A DNA stretch of 64,000 bases. Origin: Microbacterium galbinum (GTDB lineage Bacteria > Actinomycetota > Actinomycetes > Actinomycetales > Microbacteriaceae). The position numbers were made by a program, and so were the translations under genes. Positions within the stretch are counted from its first letter, which is position 1; every line of letters begins with the position of its first letter. This document shows, piece after piece, positions 8,333 through 16,858 of the stretch. Under the pieces are notes generated by a model that did not search any database, was not told the origin of the DNA, and saw nothing but the letters and a program-made list of their open reading frames with translations. The stretch covers positions 649,630 through 713,629 of the forward strand of contig NZ_CP078077.1 of the NCBI RefSeq assembly GCF_023101185.1, read 5' to 3'.

Positions 8333-10098
8333 TCGATGTCGTCGAGGCGTCGATCGCCGACCTGCGGCGCGCCCTCGACGAGGGAGCGGCGACGGCGGTC
8401 GACCTCGTCGACGCCTATCTCGCCCGCATCGACGCCTATGACGGCCCGCGCACGCCCACCGCATTGAACGCGGTCGTCGTGCGCAACCCGGAGGCCCGTG
8501 CCGAGGCGGCGGCATCTGACGAGCGTCGGGCGCGCGGCGAGACCCTCGGCCCGCTCGACGGCATCCCCTACACGGCCAAGGACAGCTACCTCGTGCGCGG
8601 GCTCACCGCCGCCGCCGGCAGTCCGGCCTTCGCGCGGCTCGTCGCCCAGCGCGACGCGTTCACCATCGAGCGGCTGCGGGCCGGCGGGGCCATCTGCCTC
8701 GGACTCACCAACATGCCGCCGATGGCGAACGGCGGCATGCAGCGCGGGGTCTACGGACGCGCCGAGAGTCCGTACAGCGCGCAATGGCTCACCGCGCCCT
8801 TCGCCTCCGGATCGTCGAACGGCTCGGGCACCGCGACCGCCGCGAGCTTCGCCGCGTTCGGCCTGGCCGAGGAGACCTGGTCGAGCGGTCGAGGTCCGGC
8901 GACGAACAACGCCCTCTGCGCGTACACGCCCTCGCGCGGCGTGATCTCGGTGCGCGGCAACTGGCCCCTCGTGCCCACGATGGACGTCGTCGTGCCGCAC
9001 GCTCGCACGATGGCCGATCTACTCGAGGTGCTCGACATCATCGTCGCCGACGACGCCGAGACGCGCGGAGACTTCTGGCGCACGCAGCCGTGGGTGGCGA
9101 TCCCGGCCGCCTCCGCGGTGCGTCCCGCCTCCTATGCGGCGCTCGCCGCGACCGGCACGCCCACCGCGACCGGCACGCCCGCCGCGACCGGCACGCCCCC
9201 TTCCGTCCGCGCGAGCACCCTCGCCGGCATCCGGATCGGCATCCCGCGCATGTACATCGACGCCGATCCCGAGGCGGGCACCGCCGCGCACCCCGGGGTC
9301 GGCGGGCCGACCGGTCGGCGCATCGACACCCGCCCCTCGATCCTCACTCGCTGGGCGGCAGCGCGCCGCGACCTCGAGGCGGCGGGGGCGACCGTGGTCG
9401 AGGTCGACTTCCCCGTGGTGTCGAACTACGAGGGCGACCGCCCCGGCGCCCCGACGATCGCGACGCGCGGGCTCGTCTCACCCGCCTACCTGCACCGCGA
9501 GATCGTCGATCTCTCGGCGTGGGCGTGGGAGGACTTCCTGCGGGCCAACGGCGACCCCGCCCTCGACTCACTGACCGGCGTCGACGGATCCACGATCTTC
9601 CCGCACCCGGACGGCGCGCTGCCCGACCGCTACACCGGCTTCGACGACGACATTGCCGAGTACCCCGACTGGGTGCGGGCGCATCCCGGCACCGGCCCCG
9701 ACGACATGCCCGAGCTGCCCGAGGGTCTCCGCGGGCTCGAGGAGACCCGGCGCCGCGATCTCGAGCAGTGGATGGACGGCCTCGGCCTCGACGCCGTCGT
9801 CTTCCCCGCCGTCGCCGACCTCGGCGCCGCCGACATGGACGTCGATCCGGCATCCGCCGACCTCGGCTGGCGCAACGGCACCTGGATCGCGAACGGCAAC
9901 CTCGCCATCCGCCACCTCGGCATCCCGACCGTCACGGTGCCGATGGGGCTCCTCGACGACATCGGCATGCCGATCGGACTCACCTTCACCGGCCGCGCCT
10001 ACGACGACGCGCGCCTGCTGCGGCTCGCGGCGGCGTTCGAGGCATCCGGAGCACCCGGCGAGCGCCGCACGCCCCCGCCGCGCACGCCCGCACTCTGA
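8329..10098 (+). CDS. Amidase-signature family hydrolase
   Basis: The 589-residue product is an amidase-signature enzyme. The catalytic lysine is in YTAKDS, the cis-serine region is GSSNGSG and the nucleophile-serine loop is ETWSSGRGPA, giving a Ser-Ser-Lys triad. It starts by ATGA overlap with agmatine deiminase, so the two are translated together. This suggests it takes the place of the nitrilase-type N-carbamoylputrescine amidohydrolase (AguB), which is absent here. A Thr/Gly/Pro-rich insert near residues 274-291 comes from three 18-bp units at 9148-9201. It could also be a general aryl or aliphatic amidase. Confidence 0.82.
   Translation: MIDVVEASIADLRRALDEGAATAVDLVDAYLARIDAYDGPRTPTALNAVVVRNPEARAEAAASDERRARGETLGPLDGIPYTAKDSYLVRGLTAAAGSPAFARLVAQRDAFTIERLRAGGAICLGLTNMPPMANGGMQRGVYGRAESPYSAQWLTAPFASGSSNGSGTATAASFAAFGLAEETWSSGRGPATNNALCAYTPSRGVISVRGNWPLVPTMDVVVPHARTMADLLEVLDIIVADDAETRGDFWRTQPWVAIPAASAVRPASYAALAATGTPTATGTPAATGTPPSVRASTLAGIRIGIPRMYIDADPEAGTAAHPGVGGPTGRRIDTRPSILTRWAAARRDLEAAGATVVEVDFPVVSNYEGDRPGAPTIATRGLVSPAYLHREIVDLSAWAWEDFLRANGDPALDSLTGVDGSTIFPHPDGALPDRYTGFDDDIAEYPDWVRAHPGTGPDDMPELPEGLRGLEETRRRDLEQWMDGLGLDAVVFPAVADLGAADMDVDPASADLGWRNGTWIANGNLAIRHLGIPTVTVPMGLLDDIGMPIGLTFTGRAYDDARLLRLAAAFEASGAPGERRTPPPRTPAL
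9148..9201. repeat. 18-bp tandem repeat inside the amidase gene
   Basis: Three near-identical 18-bp units (9148, 9166, 9184) encode a repeated ATGTPx peptide. It lies between the catalytic core and the following conserved block, so it is probably a surface loop. Confidence 0.8.
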
Positions 10099-10131
10099 AC
10101 GGCGGACCACCGCAGGAGATAAGCGGGCCCC

Positions 10132-11625
10132 TCACTCCCAGGTGTGCACCGGCGCCCCGGCCCGGGCGAGCTCGAGGTAGTCGCGGAGCATGCCGTGCAG
10201 CGCCTCCGCCCGGGTCTGCCCCGCGCGCTCCCGCGCCGCGACGCTGCCCCGCTGCCAGGTCGCCCCGTTGCGCCCGGTCACGCAGCGCTGCTCGATGATG
10301 CCGAGGTACCGATCACGTGCCGCCGGGTCGACACCGTACGCGTCGAGCCCCTCGGCGGCCATCGGCAGCAGTCGCCGCAGCACGAGCTCGCGCGCGCCGA
10401 CCCAGCCCACCTCGGGCCAGTAGAGTCGCGCCTCGATCCCGTCGCGCGCGCCCGCCCGCAGGTTCTCGGCCGCGGCATCGAAGCTCATCTGCGTCCACAG
10501 CGGACGATCGGCCTCGGCGAGCGTGCGCACGAGACCGTAGTAGAAGGCCGTGTCGGCGAGCACGTCCACGACCGTGGGCCCCGCCGGCAGCACGCGGTTC
10601 TCGACGCGCAGGTGGGCGGTGCCGTCGACCGTGTCGTAGATGGGTCGGTTCCAGCGGTACACCGTGCCGTTGTGCATGCGCAGCTCTGCGAGGGAGGGCG
10701 CGCGGCCGGCGGCGAGTTCCGCGAAGGGGTCCTCGTCGGTGACCGCCGGCAGCAGCGCCGGGAAGTACCGTGAGTTCTCCTCGAAGAGGTCGAAGATCGA
10801 GGTGACCCAGCGCTCCCCGAACCACACGCGCGGACGCACGCCCTGATTCTTCAGCTCCTGCGAGCGGGTGTCGGTGGCCTGCTCGAACATCGGGATGCGG
10901 GTCTCGTGCCACAGCGCGCGTCCCGCGAAGAACGGGGAGTTGGCGGCGAGCGCGACCTGCACCCCGGCCATGGCCTGCGCCGCGTTCCAGTACGGCGCGA
11001 AGGAGTCCGGCTCGACCTGCAGGTGCAACTGCACCGAGGTGCAGGCGGCCTCGGGAAGGATCGTGTCGGTCACGATGTCGAGGCTCTCGCGGGGGCCGCC
11101 CGGCAGCGGTACGCCCTCCAGCTTCAGCTCGATGTCCTCCCCGCGCGCGGCGAGCACCTGCTGGCCGAGCAGGCTGTAGCGCGGATCCTCCGAGATCCAG
11201 CGCTCGGTGAAGTGGTGCTCGTCGAGGGTGGGCAGCATCCCGATCATCGCGATCGCATTGCCGGTCGCCACCTGCACCCGGGCATCCGCCTCGTCGATGG
11301 CGTTGCGCAGCGACGTCTCCAGATCGCGCGTGCGCCCTCCGCCGATCGGGCGCGGCGCGACGTTGACCTCGATGTTGAACCGACCGAGTTCGGTCTGGAA
11401 CGCGGGGCTGGCGATCGCTTCCAGCGCCGCCTCGTTGGCCATGGCCGGATCCCCCGCGGGATCGACGAGGTTGAGCTCGATCTCGAGGCCGAGCTGAGGC
11501 AACGCTCCGTCGAAGCGTCCATCGGCGAGCATCTCGGCGAGCGCGTCGAGGCACTGCTCGGTCTTGGCGCGGAACTTCGTACGGTCCTGGCGCGTGAAAC
11601 TGCGCGCGTCGATGCGGTCACCCAT
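10132..11625 (-). CDS. GCS2-family glutamate-cysteine ligase-like enzyme
   Basis: The 497-residue product resembles the GCS2/carboxylate-amine ligase family, which joins an amino acid to glutamate's gamma-carboxyl with ATP. LGLEIELNL near the N-terminus and HLRVENRVLPAGPT are typical metal and nucleotide-site blocks. Actinobacteria make mycothiol rather than glutathione, so its product may be a gamma-glutamyl compound of another kind, such as an ergothioneine or polyamine intermediate. It is convergent with the amidase and divergent from the kynurenine operon. A second, shorter member of the same superfamily lies at 31019-32176. Confidence 0.75.
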   Translation of the reverse strand: MGDRIDARSFTRQDRTKFRAKTEQCLDALAEMLADGRFDGALPQLGLEIELNLVDPAGDPAMANEAALEAIASPAFQTELGRFNIEVNVAPRPIGGGRTRDLETSLRNAIDEADARVQVATGNAIAMIGMLPTLDEHHFTERWISEDPRYSLLGQQVLAARGEDIELKLEGVPLPGGPRESLDIVTDTILPEAACTSVQLHLQVEPDSFAPYWNAAQAMAGVQVALAANSPFFAGRALWHETRIPMFEQATDTRSQELKNQGVRPRVWFGERWVTSIFDLFEENSRYFPALLPAVTDEDPFAELAAGRAPSLAELRMHNGTVYRWNRPIYDTVDGTAHLRVENRVLPAGPTVVDVLADTAFYYGLVRTLAEADRPLWTQMSFDAAAENLRAGARDGIEARLYWPEVGWVGARELVLRRLLPMAAEGLDAYGVDPAARDRYLGIIEQRCVTGRNGATWQRGSVAARERAGQTRAEALHGMLRDYLELARAGAPVHTWE

Positions 11626-11665
11626 CCCTCGACGGTAGCGGCCGTACGCGAATCACCCCGACCCC

Positions 11666-11715
11666 TTGACATTTCATCATTGTGACGAACGGCACATCCG
11701 TTATATGTTTACCCC
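11666..11715 (+). promoter_or_regulatory. Promoter/operator region of the kynurenine operon
   Basis: TTGACA occurs at 11666-11671 and TTGTGA at 11680-11685. An AT-rich TTATATG (11701-11707) fits a -10 followed after 8-9 bases by ATG, with no ribosome site, so the operon is probably leaderless. The perfect inverted repeat AACGG-CACAT-CCGTT (11688-11702) sits between the possible -35 and the -10, a good place for a repressor such as the PaaX-type protein encoded at the operon's end. Confidence 0.5.
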
Positions 11716-12618
11716 ATGAGCGTCGAGAGCCCGAATCCCGAGAGCAGCCCCGCCACGCAGGCCACCACCACCGCCGAGAACACGCGTGCGCTCGAGGGCG
11801 GGATCGTGACCGACCTCGAAGGCAAGATGACCTACGGCTCGTACCTCGGGCTCGACCAGCTGCTCACGGCGCAGCGCCCGGTGAGCACCCCCGAGCACCA
11901 CGACGAGATGCTGTTCATCATCCAGCACCAGACCACCGAGCTGTGGCTCAAGCAGCTGCTGCACGAGCTCTCGTCGGCGCGGGAACTGCTCGCCCGCGAC
12001 GACCTGCGCGAGGCCCTCAAGCGCATTGCCCGCGTCAAGCGCATCCAGGACGTCATGACCCAGCAGTGGGCGGTGCTCGCGACCCTCACCCCCACCGAGT
12101 ATGCGCAGTTCCGCGGCGCGTTGGGCAACTCCTCGGGCTTCCAGTCGGTGCAGTACCGTGCGGTCGAGTTCGCCCTCGGCAACAAGAACGAGAAGATGCT
12201 CGGCGTCTTCCGCGATCACCCCGCCAACCTCGCACTGCTCACCGCCGAGTGGGAGAAACCCACCCTCTACGACGAGTTCCTGCGCTTCGCCGCCCGCCGT
12301 GGGCTGCCGATCCCCGCCGAGATCCTCGACCGCGATGTGCGGGAGCCCTACCGGATGACGCCCGAGCTCGTGCCCGCGATCCGCGAGATCTACCAGGACC
12401 CGAGCCGGTACTGGGACCTCTACGAGGCGTGCGAAGACCTCGTCGACCTCGAGGACAACTTCCAGTTCTGGCGCTTCCGCCACCTCAAGACCGTGGCCCG
12501 CACGATCGGCATGAAGGTCGGCACCGGCGGCTCCAGCGGCGTCGGATTCCTGCAGCGCGCGCTCGATCTGACCTTCTTCCCCGAGCTCTACGCCGTGCGC
12601 ACCGAGATCGGCAGCTGA
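11716..12618 (+). CDS. kynA: Tryptophan 2,3-dioxygenase
   Basis: This 300-residue heme enzyme opens the indole ring of L-tryptophan to N-formyl-L-kynurenine, the first step of the kynurenine route. MTYGSYLGLDQLL, the HHDEMLFIIQHQTTELWLKQ block and SSGFQSVQYR are hallmark segments holding substrate- and heme-contacting residues. It heads a four-gene operon whose genes abut or overlap: the next gene starts at its stop codon. No nicotinate genes follow, so the route probably ends at anthranilate plus alanine. Confidence 0.95.
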   Translation: MSVESPNPESSPATQATTTAENTRALEGGIVTDLEGKMTYGSYLGLDQLLTAQRPVSTPEHHDEMLFIIQHQTTELWLKQLLHELSSARELLARDDLREALKRIARVKRIQDVMTQQWAVLATLTPTEYAQFRGALGNSSGFQSVQYRAVEFALGNKNEKMLGVFRDHPANLALLTAEWEKPTLYDEFLRFAARRGLPIPAEILDRDVREPYRMTPELVPAIREIYQDPSRYWDLYEACEDLVDLEDNFQFWRFRHLKTVARTIGMKVGTGGSSGVGFLQRALDLTFFPELYAVRTEIGS

Positions 12619-13577
12619 TGAGAGCGGCGACCTTCTTCGACGGCGAGGAATGGCGCGAGGGCGTGATCGACGTGCTCGACGGACGGATGCTCGTGCGCGA
12701 TGCGACCCCGGCCGACCACCTCCCCCGCCTCGACGGCGTCGTGACGGGCGGGTTCACCGACCACCACGTGCACCTGCAGCTCGTCGACACGACGGGCCTC
12801 GCCGCCTCGACGCTCGGCCGCGTCATCGACCTCGGGGCGAACGTGACCGAGATCGCACGGCTCGGCGAGACGCTCGCCCCCGTGCGTCTCGACTACGCCG
12901 GCGCCTTCCTCACGGCCCCGGGCGGCTACCCCTCCGACCGCGCGTGGGCCCCGGCGGGCTCGGTGCGCGAGATCAACGACGCGGTGCAGGCCGCCGAGGC
13001 GGTGGACGAGATGGCGGATGCCGGTGCCCGGTGCCTCAAGGTCGCCAGCAACACGACCGCGGGCCCGGTATTCGGCGACGAGCTCATCCGCACGATCGTC
13101 GACCTGGCCGCCACCCACGGCCTCACGGTCACCGCTCACGCGGAGGGACCGGGCGAGGCGCAGCGCCTCGCGCGACTCGGCGTCGCGCGCCTCGCGCATG
13201 CTCCCTTCACCGAGGTGCTCGACGACGACGAGATCGCCGCGCAGGCGGCATCCGTCGCGTGGATCTCGACGCTCGCCGTGCACGACGCCGCGACCCGCGC
13301 GGTCGCGGTCGGGAACGTGCGACGCTTCCATGCCGCCGGGGGCACGGTGCTCTACGGCACCGACATGGGCAACGGCCCGACACCCGTCGGTCTGAACCCG
13401 GGCGAGATCGCGGCGCTCCGCGACGCCGGTCTCGACGACGCCGCCCTGCTGCGGGCGCTGGCACCGCTCGACCCGCGCGACCCCGGCGCGCGACCGCTCG
13501 TCATCCCCGGAGCGCCCGGCACCTCCCCCGACCCGCTCCGCGCCCGCCCCCTCCTCCCCGAAGACCTGAAGGTGTGA
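12618..13577 (+). CDS. Amidohydrolase-superfamily enzyme, candidate N-formylkynurenine formamidase
   Basis: The 319-residue product has the metal-dependent amidohydrolase layout: HxH in DHHVHLQ, a lysine in CLKVASN that could be carboxylated, metal histidines in TAHAEG and RLAHAPF, and the aspartate in YGTDMGN. ATG 12618 overlaps the kynA stop (TGATG). It lies between tryptophan dioxygenase and kynureninase, the slot normally filled by the cyclase-type KynB or an alpha/beta-hydrolase formamidase. N-formylkynurenine hydrolysis is therefore the likely job, but this is inferred from position. By family alone it is nearest imidazolonepropionase-like or prolidase-like amidohydrolases. Confidence 0.8.
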   Translation: MRAATFFDGEEWREGVIDVLDGRMLVRDATPADHLPRLDGVVTGGFTDHHVHLQLVDTTGLAASTLGRVIDLGANVTEIARLGETLAPVRLDYAGAFLTAPGGYPSDRAWAPAGSVREINDAVQAAEAVDEMADAGARCLKVASNTTAGPVFGDELIRTIVDLAATHGLTVTAHAEGPGEAQRLARLGVARLAHAPFTEVLDDDEIAAQAASVAWISTLAVHDAATRAVAVGNVRRFHAAGGTVLYGTDMGNGPTPVGLNPGEIAALRDAGLDDAALLRALAPLDPRDPGARPLVIPGAPGTSPDPLRARPLLPEDLKV

Positions 13578-13578
13578 C

Positions 13579-14823
13579 ATGACCGACCTCCACGACTCCG
13601 CCGTTCTCGACTCCGCCCTTCTCGAGCACGCCCGCGCCCTCGACGCCGCCGATCCGCTCGCCGCGCACCTCGATGCCTTCGCCGAGGCGCCGGGCGTCGA
13701 CGCCTACCTCGACGGGAACTCGCTCGGCCGCCCGCTGCGCGACATCCCCGAGCGGCTCGCGGCCTTCGTGCGCGAGGACTGGGGCACGCGCCTCATCCGG
13801 TCGTGGGACGAGCAGTGGATGGCACTGCCGATGGAACTCGGCGACCGCATCGGCCGCGTCGCGCTGGGTGCGGCATCCGGTCAGACCGTCGTCGCCGACT
13901 CGACCAGCGTGCTCATCTACAAGCTGATGCGCGCCGCGGCCGCCGCCGACCCGACCCGCACCGAGCTCGTGATCGAGGCGGGCAACTTCCCCACCGACCG
14001 ATTCCTCGCCGAGGGCGTCGCCGCCGAGACCGGCATGACGCTGCGCTGGATCGAGCCCGACCCCGTGCTCGGCGTGAGCGTCGCCGACGTCGTCGCCGTC
14101 GTGTCGGAGCGCACCGCGCTCGTCTCGCTCAGCCACGTCGACTACCGCTCCGGCGCGCTGGCCGACATGCCCGCGATCACGGATGCCGTGCACGCCTCGG
14201 GCGCGCTCATGATGTGGGACCTCTGCCACTCGGCGGGCGTCGTTCCGATGCACCTCGACGCGTGGGGCGTCGACATGGCGGTCGGCTGCACCTACAAGTA
14301 CCTGAACGGCGGCCCGGGATCCCCGGCCTTCGCCTATCTCAACCGTGCACACCAGGGCACGCTGCGCCAGCCGATCCAGGGCTGGTGGAGCGCCGCCGAC
14401 ATCTTCGCCATGGGGCCGGAGTACGTGCCCGCCGGCGACATCCGGCAGCTGCTCAGCGGCACGCCGCCGGTCACCTCGATGCTGGCGATGCAGGGGATGC
14501 TCGACCTGATCGAGGAGTCCGGCATCGATGCGGTGCGCGCGAAGTCCCGCTCGCTGACCGACCTCGCGGTGCGCGCGTTCGACGAGCAGCTCGCGCCGCT
14601 CGGCGTGCGGCTGCTCAGCCCGCGCGACGCCGACCTGCGCGGCGGGCACGTCACGATCGGGCACCCCGACTTCCGGGAGGTCACGCAGAAGCTCTGGGCC
14701 GAAGGCGTCATCCCCGACTTCCGGTTCCCCGACGGCATCCGCCTGGGCCTGTCCCCGCTGAGCACCTCGCACGTCGAGACCGTGACCGGCGTGCTGGCGG
14801 TGCGCGACGCGCTGCGCGCATGA
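13579..14823 (+). CDS. kynU: Kynureninase
   Basis: At 414 residues it matches kynureninase, a PLP enzyme cleaving L-kynurenine to anthranilate and L-alanine. Visible signatures are YLDGNSLGR near the N-terminus, RLIRSWDEQWM, WDLCHSAG with the PLP-binding aspartate, and CTYKYLNGGPGSP with the PLP lysine. It begins one base after the amidohydrolase stop and overlaps the regulator gene by ATGA. Kynureninase following TDO and the amidohydrolase in one operon supports a complete tryptophan-to-anthranilate route. Confidence 0.95.
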   Translation: MTDLHDSAVLDSALLEHARALDAADPLAAHLDAFAEAPGVDAYLDGNSLGRPLRDIPERLAAFVREDWGTRLIRSWDEQWMALPMELGDRIGRVALGAASGQTVVADSTSVLIYKLMRAAAAADPTRTELVIEAGNFPTDRFLAEGVAAETGMTLRWIEPDPVLGVSVADVVAVVSERTALVSLSHVDYRSGALADMPAITDAVHASGALMMWDLCHSAGVVPMHLDAWGVDMAVGCTYKYLNGGPGSPAFAYLNRAHQGTLRQPIQGWWSAADIFAMGPEYVPAGDIRQLLSGTPPVTSMLAMQGMLDLIEESGIDAVRAKSRSLTDLAVRAFDEQLAPLGVRLLSPRDADLRGGHVTIGHPDFREVTQKLWAEGVIPDFRFPDGIRLGLSPLSTSHVETVTGVLAVRDALRA

Positions 14824-15653
14824 CGGTGACGGCGGAGGGCGCGGGGGCGGCGGCATCCGTCGTCGACGACATCGACGCGCGCCCCGGCAGCACGGCGTCG
14901 CTGCTGCGCACGGTCGTGGGCCTGTTCCTGCGCCCGCTCGGCTGGATCTCGACGGCCGATCTCGTCTCGCTCGCCGGTGATCTCGGGATCGAAGCCGCGC
15001 AGGCCCGCACCGGCATCGCGCGCCTCAAGCAAAAGGGCCTGCTGCTGGCCGAGCGGCGCGACGCCGTCGGGTACCGCCTGAACCCGGCCGCTCTGGCGAT
15101 GCTGCAGCGCGGCGATCGGCGCATCTTCGCGATGCGGCAGATGACGGATGCCGATCCCTGGTGCCTCGTGTCGTTCTCGATCCCCGAGACCGAGCGGGCG
15201 GTGCGGCATCAGCTGCGCCGGCGCCTGCACTGGATCGGCGCGGGGGTCGTGTCCTCCGCCCTGTGGATCTGCCCCGGGCACCTGCAGGACGAGGTGCGGC
15301 AGATCGTCGACGAGGTCGGGGCGCGGGCGTGGGTCACACTCTTCCCCGCCGGGATGCCGGTGACCGATCGCACGCCGGCCGAATCGGCGGCGTCCTGGTG
15401 GGATCTCGACGCGCTCGCCGACGAGCACCGCCGGTTCCAGGAGTCGCTCACGACGCTGCCCGCCGAGCCGTTCGCCGCGTACGTCCACCTGCTCGATCGC
15501 TGGCGCACGCTCCCCTACCTCGACCCGGGTCTTCCCCCGTCGATGCTGCCCGCCGACTGGCCGGGCACCCGCAGCTTCGCCGAGTTCGCCTGGCTGTCGG
15601 ACACGCTCGAGGGCCCGGCCATGGCGCACGTGCGCGCGGTCACCGGGGGCTGA
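14820..15653 (+). CDS. PaaX-family transcriptional regulator
   Basis: The 277-residue protein has a winged helix at residues about 25-95 (ARTGIARLKQKGLLLAERRDAVGY) and a C-terminal PaaX-type domain. PaaX proteins are repressors of aromatic-compound catabolism that are usually relieved by an acyl-CoA or related metabolite. Its start overlaps kynU as ATGA, so it is the last gene of the tryptophan operon and probably regulates it. The ligand could be kynurenine, anthranilate or a CoA ester; this is not visible in the sequence. Confidence 0.82.
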   Translation: MTVTAEGAGAAASVVDDIDARPGSTASLLRTVVGLFLRPLGWISTADLVSLAGDLGIEAAQARTGIARLKQKGLLLAERRDAVGYRLNPAALAMLQRGDRRIFAMRQMTDADPWCLVSFSIPETERAVRHQLRRRLHWIGAGVVSSALWICPGHLQDEVRQIVDEVGARAWVTLFPAGMPVTDRTPAESAASWWDLDALADEHRRFQESLTTLPAEPFAAYVHLLDRWRTLPYLDPGLPPSMLPADWPGTRSFAEFAWLSDTLEGPAMAHVRAVTGG

Positions 15654-15677
15654 CGGAGGGTCTCGCACGAGACGGGC

Positions 15678-16691
15678 TCAGCGCCCCGGCGACTCCGGCG
15701 GCGGGGCCGTCGTCCCGCGCACGACCAGTCGGGTCGGCAGGGTCACGTGGAGCTCGTCGAGCTGCTCGCCGGCGAGCAGCGAGAACACCATCTCGGCCGC
15801 GACCGAGCCGAGTCGGCGCATCGGCTGCTGGATCGTCGTCAGCGGCTGTGCGCGTCGTGACGCCTCGGGCACGTCGTCGAAGCCGATCACGGAGAGGTCC
15901 TCGGGCACACGGATGCCCATCTCGCGGGCGACGTCGATCACGGCGATCGCCGAGAGGTCGTTCGCGGCGAACACGGCCGTCGGGCGATCCGGGCCGGCGA
16001 GCAGCACGCGCGCCGAATCCCGGGTGGTCTGCCACTCGTAGAGACCGGGACGGATGAGGTCGGGGTCGACGGGCAGGCCGGCATCGCGAAGCGCGCGTCG
16101 ATAGCCGGCGTCGCGCAGGCCCGCGGAGCGCAGGTCGGGGCGCCCGCCGAGGAAGCTGATGCGACGGTGACCGAGCTCGAGCAGATGACGCGTCGCGGTC
16201 AGTGCGCCGCCGAAGCTGTCGGACTCGACCGTCGGCAGATCGGCGCGGCCGGTATGCGGGTCGACGGCGACCACCGGGATCTCCGTGGCGGCGTTCACGA
16301 TCGTCGGCGTCACCATGATCGCGGCGTCGATGAGGGTGCCGGAGAGGCGGCTCAGCGATCGGCGCTCCCACCCCTCCCCCGCGCCCTGATGCGACCCGCT
16401 GTAGGCGAGCAGGTCGAACGCCGTGTCGTGCACCGCGGCGCCGACGCCCTTGAGGATCTCGGCGCTGAAGGGCTCGAAGTCGGCGAGCAGCACCCCGATC
16501 ACGCCGGTGCGCCGCGCGCGCATGCTGCTGGCCACGAGGCTCGATTCGTAGCCGAGCTCGCGCACCGCGTCGAGCACACGACGCACCGTGGCGTCGGCGA
16601 TGCCGTACCGGCCGTTCACGGCCTTCGACACGGTCGAGACCGAGACTCCCGCCGCCTTCGCGACGTCGTGGATCGTGGTCCGCCCGCTCAT
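15678..16691 (-). CDS. LacI-family regulator of the sugar ABC importer
   Basis: This 337-residue LacI/GalR protein has the DNA-binding region TIHDVAKAAGVSVSTVSKAV at residues about 5-25, then a periplasmic-binding-protein-like sugar domain. ATG 16691 was chosen since LacI helix-turn-helices begin within a few residues of the start; the longer frame has no support. It is divergent from the binding-protein gene of an ABC importer and GH3 glycosidase, with LacI-type palindromes between them, and should repress that operon until its sugar binds. Confidence 0.9.
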   Translation of the reverse strand: MSGRTTIHDVAKAAGVSVSTVSKAVNGRYGIADATVRRVLDAVRELGYESSLVASSMRARRTGVIGVLLADFEPFSAEILKGVGAAVHDTAFDLLAYSGSHQGAGEGWERRSLSRLSGTLIDAAIMVTPTIVNAATEIPVVAVDPHTGRADLPTVESDSFGGALTATRHLLELGHRRISFLGGRPDLRSAGLRDAGYRRALRDAGLPVDPDLIRPGLYEWQTTRDSARVLLAGPDRPTAVFAANDLSAIAVIDVAREMGIRVPEDLSVIGFDDVPEASRRAQPLTTIQQPMRRLGSVAAEMVFSLLAGEQLDELHVTLPTRLVVRGTTAPPPESPGR

Positions 16692-16732
16692 GAGCGCCCA
16701 TCGTATCCGCACACGTCGGGCTTTCGGAAACT

Positions 16733-16748
16733 GTTTTCGAAAACGTTT
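16733..16748. promoter_or_regulatory. LacI-type operator, two overlapping palindromes
   Basis: GTTTTCGAAAAC (16733-16744) is a perfect 12-bp palindrome. It overlaps AAACGTTT (16741-16748), the CG-centred core typical of LacI/GalR operators. The site lies between the divergent regulator and the importer operon, so it probably serves autoregulation and repression of the importer. Confidence 0.65.
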
Positions 16749-16858
16749 GACGCCCGTCATCTCCGGCAAGAGACTGCTCTGCGACGCGGTCTCACCCTGC
16801 TGCCGCGAGCGTCCGCATCGGTGCGGATGCACACACTCTCGATGAGGAGAACGATCAC

